Part shown: positions 8,048 through 16,749 of the stretch, in pieces
Layout: every line of letters starts with the position of its first letter
Position numbering within the stretch: the stretch's first letter is position 1
NCBI GenBank assembly: GCA_947493745.1
Contig: CANLSM010000019.1
Location: 1 to 64,000 of the forward strand
Reading direction: 5' to 3'
From: an uncultured Paracoccaceae bacterium
GTDB lineage: Bacteria; Pseudomonadota; Alphaproteobacteria; Rhodobacterales; Rhodobacteraceae
DNA: 64,000 nucleotides
The notes under the pieces: model-generated
Told to the model about the DNA's origin: nothing
The model's database searches: none
The model's input: the letters and a program-made list of their open reading frames with translations, nothing else
Made by a program: the position numbers and the translations under genes

Positions 8048-9742
8048 ATGGCACCGCTGGATGATCGCAAAGGCGTCTGGAAGTCCGCACCGGGCAAGGG
8101 ACGCAAGACACCCAAGGGACGGCAGGTTGATGACACCGCCGCGGAGCAGGTGCAGACCCTTCTGGGTGATCGACCACGCAGACGGGATCTTCTGATCGAG
8201 CTTCTGCACTTGATTCAGGATGCTTACGGTCATTTGTCCGTGGCCCATATGACAGCTCTCGCAGCGGAGATGCGGCTGGCGCAGGCTGAGGTTTACGAGG
8301 TCGCGACGTTCTATGCCCATTTCGATGTAATCAAGGAAGGTGAGGCACCTCCTCCTGCGTTGACAATCCGTGTCTGCGACTCGCTGTCTTGTGAACTCGC
8401 AGGTGCGCAGGCCTTGCGTCAGGCGTTGCAGGACGGTCTCGACCCTTCCGAGGTGCGCGTATTGCGGGCGCCCTGCATGGGACGATGTGATACCGCGCCG
8501 GTGCTGGAGTTGGGGCATCACCATATCGATCATGCCACACCGCAAAAGGTCAAAGCTGCGATTGCCTCTGGGCACGTTCATGCGGCCATCCCCGACTATG
8601 AGACACTGGATGCCTATCGGGATGACGGTGGCTATCGTCAGCTGGAGGCATTTCGCGGCGGCTCCAGAACACCCGATCAGGTGCAGGATGAGGTTCTCGC
8701 GTCCGGTCTGCGTGGTCTCGGCGGCGCTGGGTTTCCGTCCGGCAAGAAATGGTCCTTTGTGCGCGCGGCCGACGGCCCCCGCTATCTGGCGGTTAATGGC
8801 GACGAGGGGGAGCCGGGCACGTTCAAGGACCGCTACTATTTGGAGCGTGAGCCGCATGTCTTTCTGGAAGGCATGCTGATCGCTGCCTGGGCGGTCGAGG
8901 CGGAAACCTGTTTTATCTACATGCGCGACGAATATCCTGCAGTTTTGGAAATCCTGCGGCGCGAGATTGCGGCGCTGGAGGCTGCGGGTATCGTCGAGGA
9001 GGGCTATATCGACCTGCGCCGCGGCGCAGGTGCCTATATCTGCGGCGAAGAGAGCGCGATGATCGAGAGCATCGAGGGCAAGCGCGGATTGCCGCGCCAT
9101 CGCCCGCCTTATGTGGCGCAGGTCGGCATCTTCAACCGTCCAACACTGGTCCATAATGTCGAGACACTCTATTGGGTGACCAAGGTTGTGCGCGGCGGGC
9201 CGGACGTGCTGAGCGCGCATGAGAAGAACGGTCGCAAGGGTTTGCGGTCCTATTCGGTCTCGGGCCGGGTTGCGAAGCCGGGGGTGCATCTGCTGCCTGC
9301 AGGCTCGACCATTCTCGACATCATTGAGGCTGCAGGCGGAATGGTGGAGGGCCATGTCTTCAAGGCCTATCAGCCGGGTGGGCCGTCCTCCGGCCTCTTG
9401 CCGGCGAGCATTGATGACGTGCCGCTCGACTTCGACACTTTGCAGCCACTTGGCAGTTTCATTGGCTCCGCTGCTGTGGTGGTGCTGAGCGATCAGGACA
9501 AGGCGCGGGATGCGGCGCTGAACATGCTGCGGTTCTTCGAGGATGAAAGCTGCGGTCAGTGCACACCTTGCCGGGTCGGCTGCGAGAAGGCGGTCAAACT
9601 GATGCAGGCCGACACCTGGGATCAGGGTCTGTTGGAAGAATTGTGCGAGACGATGGCCGATGCTTCTATCTGCGGGCTCGGGCAGGCCGCACCCAATCCG
9701 ATCCGTCTGACGATCAAGCATTTTCCCGAGGAACTGGGTTGA
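8048..9742 (+). CDS. fdh1B: NAD-dependent formate dehydrogenase beta subunit (NuoE-NuoF fusion)
   Basis: This 564-residue subunit passes electrons from the formate-oxidising subunit to NAD+. The NuoE-like [2Fe-2S] part (about 30-160) has ligands Cys110, Cys115, Cys143 and Cys147. The NuoF-like part has the NAD/FMN region (GLRGLGGAGFPSGKKW near 220-235, NGDEGEPGTFK near 250) and a [4Fe-4S] site with Cys502, Cys505, Cys508 and Cys542. In fds-type enzymes these are two genes. The fusion matches the two-subunit Fdh1 of methylotrophs. The ATG has a GGGAGG site. It is followed at once by a small exported protein and then fdh1A. Confidence 0.92.
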   Translation: MAPLDDRKGVWKSAPGKGRKTPKGRQVDDTAAEQVQTLLGDRPRRRDLLIELLHLIQDAYGHLSVAHMTALAAEMRLAQAEVYEVATFYAHFDVIKEGEAPPPALTIRVCDSLSCELAGAQALRQALQDGLDPSEVRVLRAPCMGRCDTAPVLELGHHHIDHATPQKVKAAIASGHVHAAIPDYETLDAYRDDGGYRQLEAFRGGSRTPDQVQDEVLASGLRGLGGAGFPSGKKWSFVRAADGPRYLAVNGDEGEPGTFKDRYYLEREPHVFLEGMLIAAWAVEAETCFIYMRDEYPAVLEILRREIAALEAAGIVEEGYIDLRRGAGAYICGEESAMIESIEGKRGLPRHRPPYVAQVGIFNRPTLVHNVETLYWVTKVVRGGPDVLSAHEKNGRKGLRSYSVSGRVAKPGVHLLPAGSTILDIIEAAGGMVEGHVFKAYQPGGPSSGLLPASIDDVPLDFDTLQPLGSFIGSAAVVVLSDQDKARDAALNMLRFFEDESCGQCTPCRVGCEKAVKLMQADTWDQGLLEELCETMADASICGLGQAAPNPIRLTIKHFPEELG

Positions 9743-10242
9743 GATGGGCGCTTCTCCTCGCGTTGCTGGCGTCACCGGCGCAGGCCCAGACCGACCCGTG
9801 TCCGTTCTACGACGGGCGGCGGATATTCAAGGACTGGCGACCACTCTCACAGCTTCTGGTGGCCCAGGACTACCGCAAGGAGTGCGGAGTCTCGACGGAG
9901 GCCGATGCACGCGCAATTCACTCGGTTCACGAGGCACGTGGCTGCCCCGTCGAAAGCGCGGTCGGGCAATACTTCGCGGATATTCTGGAAGCCCCGGTCA
10001 CGCCGGACAACGAACATCCCGGGCTGGCCGCGCTGCGACGGTCCAACCTGACGGGCTATGCGCAATTCTGCCGGATGGCGGATTATCTGACATGGCCCGA
10101 GGGAGATGCATCCTTTCTGGTGCAGAAACCCGGAACGCTGAACGGTTCCCAACTCGCCACATATCAGGCCTTCTGGTCGCATCTCGACGCGATGCAGGGC
10201 GAGCTGACACGTATGATGACCGAGCTTGGCAGGCTCCCATGA
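9739..10242 (+). CDS. Small exported protein of unknown function inside the fdh operon
   Basis: This 167-residue protein begins at a TTG that overlaps the fdh1B stop codon (TTGA), with GAGGAAC upstream. The start is supported by the clean Sec signal peptide it gives (LRWALLLALLASPAQA, then QTDPC). The mature protein has four cysteines (near 21, 50, 68 and 110), which could form two disulfides. No family recognised. It lies between two genes of a cytoplasmic enzyme, ending 15 bp before fdh1A, so co-expression is certain by position while a role in formate oxidation is not. An overlapping frame starting at 9744 is poorer and lacks a signal peptide. Confidence 0.7.
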   Translation: MRWALLLALLASPAQAQTDPCPFYDGRRIFKDWRPLSQLLVAQDYRKECGVSTEADARAIHSVHEARGCPVESAVGQYFADILEAPVTPDNEHPGLAALRRSNLTGYAQFCRMADYLTWPEGDASFLVQKPGTLNGSQLATYQAFWSHLDAMQGELTRMMTELGRLP

Positions 10243-10257
10243 CGAAGGATTTTTCCG

Positions 10258-13044
10258 ATGCTTGATCAGAGCGATATCAAGATGGTGACGTTCCAGCTGA
10301 ATGGTGAGGATGTCACGGTGCCGGAGGGTTGGACGATCTGGGAAGCGGCCCATGGAAGGGGCCTGATGATTCCGCATCTCTGCCACAAGCCCGAGCCGGG
10401 ATACCGCCCGGACGGCAATTGCCGTGCCTGCATGGTCGAGGTGGAAGGCGAGCGTACACTTGTTGCCTCCTGCATCCGTCCGGTGGGCGACGGCATGGTG
10501 GTCACGACGAACTCAAACCGGGCCGAGAAGGCGCGCGCCATGGTCGTCGAGCTGCTCGCTGCCGACCAGCCGGAGACCGCGCATGATGCGTCGTCGCATT
10601 TCTGGGATATGGCGCGGGCGAACGGAATCGAGGGCAGCCGCTTCCCCGCGATGGAGGCGTCACAAGTGCCGTTGCTCGATGACAGTCATGTCGCGATGCG
10701 GGTCAATCTGGATGCGTGCATTCATTGCAACCTCTGCGTACGTGCCTGCCGCGAGGTTCAGGTCAATGATGTGATCGGAATGGCGGGCCGCGGGCACGAA
10801 TCCGAGATTGTCTTTGATATGAATGATCCGATGGGCGCTTCAACATGCGTGGCCTGTGGCGAGTGCGTTCAGGCCTGCCCGACCGGTGCCCTGATGCCCG
10901 CAAGCGTGTTGGACGACGCGCAGGCAGGCGACAGTCAGGACTATGACCGTGAGGTCAAATCGGTCTGTCCCTATTGCGGTGTCGGCTGTCAGTTGTCGTT
11001 CAAGATCAAGGATGATCAGATCAAGTATGTCGAGGGGATCAACGGCCCGGCCAATGAAAACCGGCTTTGCGTCAAGGGGCGTTTCGGCTTCGATTATGTG
11101 CACCACGAACATCGTCTGACCAAACCGCTGATCCGGCGCGAGGATGCACCCGCCAAGGGGCTGAACGTGGACCCATCCAATCCGCTCACCCATTTCCGCG
11201 AGGCGACATGGGACGAGGCGCTGGATTTTGCAGCCAAGGGTTTGAAGGATGTCGCGGCCAGGAAAGGCGGCAAGGGTGTTGCGGGCTTCGGCTCGGCCAA
11301 GTGCTCGAATGAGGAGGCCTACCTTTTCCAGAAGCTGATCCGGCAGGGCTTTGGTCACAACAATGTCGATCACTGCACGCGACTTTGCCATGCATCATCC
11401 GTCGCGGCCCTGATGGAGAATGTCGGTTCGGGTGCGGTGACCGCGACCTTCAACGAGATCGAGAATGCCGATGTGGCGATCGTGATCGGGGCCAACCCGA
11501 CCGAGAACCATCCCGTCGCCGCGACCTATTTCAAGCAATTCACCAAGCGCGGCGGCAAGCTGATCGTGATGGACCCGCGCGGGCAGGGCCTGAAGCGGCA
11601 CGCGACCCATATGCTGCAATTCCGTCCCGGCGCGGATGTCTCGATGCTGAACGCGATCATGCATGTGATCGTTGAGGAAGGTCTTTACGACAAACAATAC
11701 ATTGAGGCGTTCACCGAGAACTGGGACGCGATGACGGAGCATCTCAAGGGCTTCCCGCCGGAGAAGATGGCCGCGCATTGTGGGATCGACGCCGACACCC
11801 TGCGCATCGTTGCCCGTGAATTCGCGACCGCACGGTCGGGGATGATTTTCTGGGGCATGGGCGTCAGCCAGCATATTCACGGGACCGACAACTCGCGCTG
11901 CCTGATCAGTCTGGCGCTGATGTGTGGTCATGTCGGGCGTCCGGGCACCGGTCTGCACCCGCTGCGGGGCCAGAACAACGTGCAGGGCGCGTCCGATGCC
12001 GGGCTGATCCCGATGTTCCTGCCGGATTATCAAAGCGTGACGGATGACGGCGTACGCTCGGCCTTCAACGAGATCTGGCAGTCGGGAGAGATCGCGCCCG
12101 AGAAAGGCCTGACCGTGGTCGAGATCATGGATGCGGTCCATGCCGATGCCATTCGTGGCATGTATATCCTTGGCGAGAACCCGGCAATGTCGGACCCCGA
12201 TGTCGAACATGCCCGCGACGCGCTGGCCAGGCTCGATCATCTGGTGGTTCAGGACATTTTCCTGACCGAGACCGCTAATTATGCGGACGTGATCCTGCCC
12301 GCAAGCGCCTGGGCCGAGAAGACCGGGACCGTGACCAACACCAACCGTCAGGTGCAGATGGGACGGCCGGCCTTGTCTCCGCCGGGTGACGCGCGCGAGG
12401 ATTGGTGGATCGAAGTGGAACTTGCGAAGCGGCTTGGCCTTGAGTGGACCTATACCCACCCAAGCGAGGTATTTGCAGAGATGAAACGGTCAATGAAATC
12501 GCTCGACAACATCACCTGGGACCGGCTTGAGACGGAGAACGTCGTGACCTATCCGTCGCTCAGCGGGACCGATCCCGGTCAGGCGATTGTGTTCCATGAC
12601 GGGTTCCCCCGGGCTGAAGGCCGGGCGCGCTTTACACCCGCCAACATCGTCCCACCCGCCGAGGTGCCGGACGCAGACTATCCGCTGATCCTGACCACAG
12701 GTCGGCAGCTGGAGCATTGGCACACCGGTTCGATGACGAGGCGGGCAAGTGTGCTCGATGCGATGGAACCCGAGGCGAATGCCTCGCTCCATCCGCGCAC
12801 GCTTCGCAAACTCGGGATTGCGCCGGGAGAAATGATGACCATCGAAACCCGTCGGGGTGCGATCAGCATCATGGCCCGCGCTGACCGCGCCGTTGCCGAA
12901 GACATGGTCTTCGTTCCCTTCGCCTATGTCGAGGCGGCGGCAAACACGCTGACAAACCCTCAGTTGGATCCCTACGGGAAGATCCCGGAGTTCAAGTTCT
13001 CTGCCTGTCGGGTATCGAAGACAAATGCGGTTGCGGCGGAGTAG
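10258..13044 (+). CDS. fdh1A: NAD-dependent formate dehydrogenase alpha subunit (Mo/W-bis-MGD)
   Basis: The 928-residue catalytic subunit oxidises formate to CO2. Cofactor sites in order: [2Fe-2S] Cys42, 55, 58, 72; two ferredoxin [4Fe-4S] sites Cys154/157/160/164 and Cys197/200/203/207; the molybdopterin-proximal [4Fe-4S] Cys237, 240, 244, 271; and the metal ligand Cys377 followed by His378 (RLCHASS), i.e. a cysteine, not selenocysteine enzyme. The His-Cys3 cluster of NuoG is not seen (HDASSHFWDMA at that place). The C-terminal molybdopterin-binding domain is complete. Mo or W cannot be told from sequence. No fdhD or fdsD gene follows, unlike fdsGBACD operons. Confidence 0.94.
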   Translation: MLDQSDIKMVTFQLNGEDVTVPEGWTIWEAAHGRGLMIPHLCHKPEPGYRPDGNCRACMVEVEGERTLVASCIRPVGDGMVVTTNSNRAEKARAMVVELLAADQPETAHDASSHFWDMARANGIEGSRFPAMEASQVPLLDDSHVAMRVNLDACIHCNLCVRACREVQVNDVIGMAGRGHESEIVFDMNDPMGASTCVACGECVQACPTGALMPASVLDDAQAGDSQDYDREVKSVCPYCGVGCQLSFKIKDDQIKYVEGINGPANENRLCVKGRFGFDYVHHEHRLTKPLIRREDAPAKGLNVDPSNPLTHFREATWDEALDFAAKGLKDVAARKGGKGVAGFGSAKCSNEEAYLFQKLIRQGFGHNNVDHCTRLCHASSVAALMENVGSGAVTATFNEIENADVAIVIGANPTENHPVAATYFKQFTKRGGKLIVMDPRGQGLKRHATHMLQFRPGADVSMLNAIMHVIVEEGLYDKQYIEAFTENWDAMTEHLKGFPPEKMAAHCGIDADTLRIVAREFATARSGMIFWGMGVSQHIHGTDNSRCLISLALMCGHVGRPGTGLHPLRGQNNVQGASDAGLIPMFLPDYQSVTDDGVRSAFNEIWQSGEIAPEKGLTVVEIMDAVHADAIRGMYILGENPAMSDPDVEHARDALARLDHLVVQDIFLTETANYADVILPASAWAEKTGTVTNTNRQVQMGRPALSPPGDAREDWWIEVELAKRLGLEWTYTHPSEVFAEMKRSMKSLDNITWDRLETENVVTYPSLSGTDPGQAIVFHDGFPRAEGRARFTPANIVPPAEVPDADYPLILTTGRQLEHWHTGSMTRRASVLDAMEPEANASLHPRTLRKLGIAPGEMMTIETRRGAISIMARADRAVAEDMVFVPFAYVEAAANTLTNPQLDPYGKIPEFKFSACRVSKTNAVAAE

Positions 13045-13122
13045 CGTTCTACTTGGATGTATGAAGTATTCGCCGACTTGAAATCACGAGCTAGTCGTGG
13101 ATTCATATTTTTTTAAGGATTG

Positions 13123-13159
13123 AAAAATAAAAAAAACGGGAAGTCCGCAAACTTCCCGT
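13123..13159 (-). terminator. Intrinsic terminator oriented on the minus strand
   Basis: A perfect 9-bp stem ACGGGAAGT (13136-13144)/ACTTCCCGT (13151-13159) with a 6-nt loop. On the minus strand it is followed by an uninterrupted run of eight T and then ATTTTT. On the plus strand no T-run follows, so it does not look like the fdh1A terminator. No minus-strand gene is recognised upstream of it. Confidence 0.65.
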
Positions 13160-13747
13160 CTAACTGGTAAAATTCATTCAACTAAATCGGGTGGACGCAA
13201 CGCGCCTCACACAAGGCTATACCCGACGCAAATCAGACCATTTACCTAGAAGTGACACACAGCGACCCAAAATCTTTAATAAATGTAATAGCTATCATGG
13301 GTCGATTGTTTGTACCGCACAACGGGTATCAGCTCAACAAGAAAATGCAAAAATGCTATTTTTGCTAGCGGTTTCTGCAGATAGTTGAAATGAAAGGAAA
13401 AATTTCGGAAACCGCTTAGGTTGAGTAGGGAGTTGAGGCCGGATTCCCTCTCAAATGTGGCATGAATGCTGACAATATCCGATGAAAATGTGACTTTTAT
13501 CACTAAAACTGGCGCCTCAAGGCCCACCCGGCGGACAGCCGCCCGAAGGTTGGGAGATGATTCTTGATATGAGCGCTTCGTTGATCGGCTAAGCGCAGAC
13601 GTTCATCCGCTTGTTCCAGAACCGATGTCTTGCCCTGCTGGCCTTGCCAGTATGAAAGACCACTATTTTGCTATATCCGGCACACGTTTTGCAGCTCACT
13701 GCTGCGGATCATGGTGGCTTCCGACAAACAACTACTAATAAATTAGT

Positions 13748-13800
13748 TTGACAAAGCGCTTCCGAATCTCACAACATCGCGACCGCTGACACCTGTCAGC
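13748..13800 (+). promoter_or_regulatory. Promoter/operator region of the glycerol-type ABC operon
   Basis: A TTGACA -35-like box (13748-13753) overlaps an AAGCGCTT palindrome (13754-13761). A perfect dyad GCTGACA-CC-TGTCAGC lies at 13785-13800, 28 bp before the start codon. The -10 box is not clear. The dyad could be an operator for a repressor encoded elsewhere. Confidence 0.4.
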
Positions 13801-13828
13801 CAAATGAAAACATTGGGAGGAGACGAGG

Positions 13829-15565
13829 ATGCGTAAGTATCTGCTCTCCGCAGTGGCGGCAGCGGCCGTTATTGCGGGGTCGCCGGCAGCGTTTGCTGAT
13901 GCCGCAGCGGCCAAGAAATGGATTGATCAGGAGTTCCAGCCATCCACGCTCAGCAAGGATGAGCAGATGGCCGAGATGGAGTGGTTCATCAACGCGGCAA
14001 CGCCCTTCTCGGGCATGGAGATCAACGTGCTCTCCGAGGGCATTCCGACCCACTCTTACGAGTCGGAAGTTCTGACCAAGGCATTCGAGGAAATCACCGG
14101 GATCAAGGTCAATCACCAGATCCTGGGTGAGGGCGAGGTCGTGCAGGCGGTTCAGACCCAGATGCAGACCAAGCGCAATCTCTACGACGCCTACGTCAAT
14201 GACAGTGACCTCATCGGCACGCATTCGCGGCTGCAACTGGCCTATAACCTGACCGACTGGATGGCAGGTGCGGGTGCGGATGTGACCAACCCGGGTCTCG
14301 ATCTGGACGATTTCATGGGCACGCAGTTCACCACCGGGCCCGATGGTGATCTCTATCAGCTTCCCGATCAGCAGTTCGCCAACCTCTACTGGTTCCGCAA
14401 GGACTGGTTTGACCGTGAAGACCTGCAAGCCGCCTTCAAGGAGAAGTACGGCTATGACCTGGGCGTTCCGGTCAACTGGTCGGCCTATGAGGATATCGCC
14501 GAGTTCTTCTCAAATGATGTGAAGGAAATCGACGGCACCACGATCTACGGTCATATGGACTACGGCAAGCGTGCACCCGATCTGGGCTGGCGCATGACCG
14601 ACGCGTGGCTTTCCATGGCCGGCGCGGGCTCCAAGGGTGAGCCGAACGGCATCCCCATCGACGAATGGGGCATCCGCATGGAAGCTGGCACCTGCAACCC
14701 GCAGGGGGCTTCTGTCTCTCGCGGCGGGGCTGCCAACGGTCCAGCTGCGGTTTATGCGATCCGCAAGTGGGATGAGTGGCTGAGGAACTATGCGCCTCCA
14801 GGTGCGGCGTCCTTTGACTTCTATCAGTCGCTGCCAGCACTCTCACAAGGCAATGTTGCCCAGCAGATCTTCTGGTACACCGCCTTTACCGCCGACATGG
14901 TGAAGCCGAAATCCGAAGGCAACAACACCGTTGATGATGAGGGCAATCCGCTCTGGCGGATGGCGCCGTCTCCCCATGGTCCCTATTGGGAAGAGGGTCA
15001 GAAGGTCGGCTATCAGGATGTCGGTTCCTGGACGATCCTGAAATCGACGCCGGAAGATCGTGCCAAGGCGGCATGGCTCTATGCCCAGTTCGTCGTATCC
15101 AAGACAGTGGATGTGAAGAAATCCCATGTGGGTCTGACCTTCATCCGCGACAGTTCTGTCCGGCACGAGAGCTTCACCGAGCGTGCACCCAAGCTGGGTG
15201 GTCTGGTCGAGTTCTATCGCTCGCCTGATCGTGTGGCATGGTCGCCCACTGGCATCAACGTACCTGACTATCCGAAGCTCGCCCAGATCTGGTGGCAGCA
15301 GATCGGTGATGTGAACTCGGGTGCTTTCACGCCGCAGCAGGCGATGGATCGTCTGGCCGAGGAGATGGACATCACCATGGCCCGGATGCAGCAGGCCGAT
15401 GAGCGTGCAAATGTCTATGGTGGCTGCGGCCCGCGTCTGAACGAAGAGAAGGACGCAGAGTGGTGGTATGCCAATGGTGGCGCCAAGCCACCGCTCGACA
15501 ACGAGAAGCCTGCCGGTCAGACCGTCAACTATGACGATCTGGTGGCACGCTGGGCAAGCCAGTAA
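13829..15565 (+). CDS. glpV: ABC transporter substrate-binding protein, glycerol type
   Basis: A 578-residue periplasmic binding protein with a Sec signal peptide (cleavage after about residue 24, ...PAAFADA). The ATG has a GGGAGGAG site. Its unusual size and the order binding protein, two ATPases, two permeases, DUF2160 protein match the glycerol importer GlpSTPQUV described in Rhizobium leguminosarum. No glycerol kinase, glpD or glpR is present in the window, so glycerol as substrate is inferred from the family. Two strong hairpins follow the stop codon and may set a high binding-protein level. Confidence 0.82.
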   Translation: MRKYLLSAVAAAAVIAGSPAAFADAAAAKKWIDQEFQPSTLSKDEQMAEMEWFINAATPFSGMEINVLSEGIPTHSYESEVLTKAFEEITGIKVNHQILGEGEVVQAVQTQMQTKRNLYDAYVNDSDLIGTHSRLQLAYNLTDWMAGAGADVTNPGLDLDDFMGTQFTTGPDGDLYQLPDQQFANLYWFRKDWFDREDLQAAFKEKYGYDLGVPVNWSAYEDIAEFFSNDVKEIDGTTIYGHMDYGKRAPDLGWRMTDAWLSMAGAGSKGEPNGIPIDEWGIRMEAGTCNPQGASVSRGGAANGPAAVYAIRKWDEWLRNYAPPGAASFDFYQSLPALSQGNVAQQIFWYTAFTADMVKPKSEGNNTVDDEGNPLWRMAPSPHGPYWEEGQKVGYQDVGSWTILKSTPEDRAKAAWLYAQFVVSKTVDVKKSHVGLTFIRDSSVRHESFTERAPKLGGLVEFYRSPDRVAWSPTGINVPDYPKLAQIWWQQIGDVNSGAFTPQQAMDRLAEEMDITMARMQQADERANVYGGCGPRLNEEKDAEWWYANGGAKPPLDNEKPAGQTVNYDDLVARWASQ

Positions 15566-15577
15566 GCGAACCTCCCC

Positions 15578-15632
15578 GGCCCGGGGCGAGAAACCCGGGC
15601 CGATCCAAAGCCGGGGCCTTTCGAGGTCCCGG
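15578..15632 (+). other. Two consecutive hairpins between glpV and glpS
   Basis: GGCCCGGG (15578-15585) pairs with CCCGGGCC (15594-15601) around an 8-nt loop. CCGGGGCC (15611-15618) pairs with GGTCCCGG (15625-15632), with one G-U pair. No T-run follows either hairpin, so a role in stabilising the upstream message or partial attenuation is likelier than full termination. Confidence 0.55.
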
Positions 15633-15681
15633 TTCCCTCCACGGAACAATCTCAAACACCCCGGGGGCGCAAGGCGGCGGC

Positions 15682-16746
15682 ATGGCACTTGAGCTGAGAG
15701 ACATCACAAAGGATGTGCGCGGTGTGACGCATATCAAACCCACCAGCCTGACGCTGGAGCCGGGACGGTTCAACGTCCTGCTCGGCGAGACTGGCTCGGG
15801 AAAGACCTCGCTGATCAAGCTGATGGCGGGCCTCGACCGGATCGCCTCGGGCCAGATCCTGATGGACGGGCAGGACGTCACCCGGCTGTCGACGCAGAAA
15901 CGAAACATCTCGCTGGTGCACCAGTTCTTCGTGAACTACCCGCATATGACGGTTTTCGAGAACATCGCCTCCCCCCTGCGGGTTGCAGGCCTTGCCAAGT
16001 CAGAGATCGAGGATCGTGTGGCCGAGGCTGCAGGTATCCTGCAACTCGGCCCGATGCTGAAACGCCGTCCTCAGGAACTGTCCGGGGGGCAGCAACAAAG
16101 GACGGCACTTGCCCGCGCGATCGCCAAGCAGAGCAATGCGGTCTTTCTCGACGAGCCGCTTGCCAATCTGGACTACAAACTCCGCGAGGAATTGCGCGAT
16201 CAGTTGCCCGAACTCTTCGCAGGCCGCGGCGCAGTCGTCGTCTATGCCACGTCCGAGCCCGAAGAGGCGCTGCTTCTGGGCGGGCATACGGCCCTTATGC
16301 AGGACGGGCGGGTCACGCAGTTCGGCCCAACAGCGGAGATCTACCGCAAACCGAAGAACCTCGCCTCGGCGGCAGTGTTCTCCAACCCACCGATCAATAC
16401 CGCGACTGTCACCAAATCGGGGACTGAGGCGCAGATGGAGGGCCAGATCAAATGGACCCTGACCGGTGATGCGGCGGGTCTGAGCGATGGGCAGTACACA
16501 GTCGCCATTCGCCCCAACTATGTCAGTCCAGTGCAGCATGGGGCGGCCACGGTTCCCCTTGATGGTACGGTGCAGGTGACGGAGTTGAGTGGTTCGGAAA
16601 GCAGCGCGCATTTTGCGTTGGGCGGCGAAAGCTGGGTGTCGCTGGCAAGCGGCGTGCATCCGTTCGAGATCGGCGGAACCCACCGGTTCTACATGGACCC
16701 GTCCAAGTGTTTCTATTTTGCGGCTGACGGATCAAGGGCGGTGTAG
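15682..16746 (+). CDS. glpS: ABC transporter ATPase (GlpS-like), lacks the H-loop histidine
   Basis: A 354-residue cytoplasmic ATPase of the sugar-importer type with a C-terminal TOBE/OB domain. Walker A is GETGSGKT (35-42), the signature is canonical LSGGQQQR (133-140), and Walker B is VFLDEP. The H-loop, normally THDQ.EA, reads TSEPEEA, so the switch histidine is missing. The next gene encodes the complementary ATPase, with His present but signature degenerate. The two probably form a heterodimer with a single good ATP site. Ends 3 bp before glpT. Confidence 0.85.
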   Translation: MALELRDITKDVRGVTHIKPTSLTLEPGRFNVLLGETGSGKTSLIKLMAGLDRIASGQILMDGQDVTRLSTQKRNISLVHQFFVNYPHMTVFENIASPLRVAGLAKSEIEDRVAEAAGILQLGPMLKRRPQELSGGQQQRTALARAIAKQSNAVFLDEPLANLDYKLREELRDQLPELFAGRGAVVVYATSEPEEALLLGGHTALMQDGRVTQFGPTAEIYRKPKNLASAAVFSNPPINTATVTKSGTEAQMEGQIKWTLTGDAAGLSDGQYTVAIRPNYVSPVQHGAATVPLDGTVQVTELSGSESSAHFALGGESWVSLASGVHPFEIGGTHRFYMDPSKCFYFAADGSRAV

Positions 16747-16749
16747 AAA

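Larger units (their letters stand above)
13045..13828. other. 784-bp gene-free, AT-richer region
   Basis: No convincing coding frame on either strand. Short frames at 13191-13388 (+) and 13276-13527 (-) lack ribosome-binding sites and protein-like composition. The region contains a strong terminator facing the minus strand (13123-13159), a TTGACA box at 13748-13753 and a palindrome just before the ABC operon. Confidence 0.6.

Noticed and set aside
8045-9775. A 576-codon minus-strand frame opposite fdh1B
   Set aside because: Antisense to a gene with all cofactor motifs; no family pattern and no ribosome-binding site.
9744-10265. Alternative plus-strand frame (ATG at 9744) between fdh1B and fdh1A
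   Set aside because: It overlaps fdh1A, lacks a signal peptide and has shadow-type composition. The TTG frame at 9739 gives a clean exported protein.
13276-13527. 83-codon minus-strand frame upstream of the orphan terminator
   Set aside because: Tempting because the terminator fits, but there is no clear Shine-Dalgarno and the translation looks unstructured. A non-coding RNA is the better guess.
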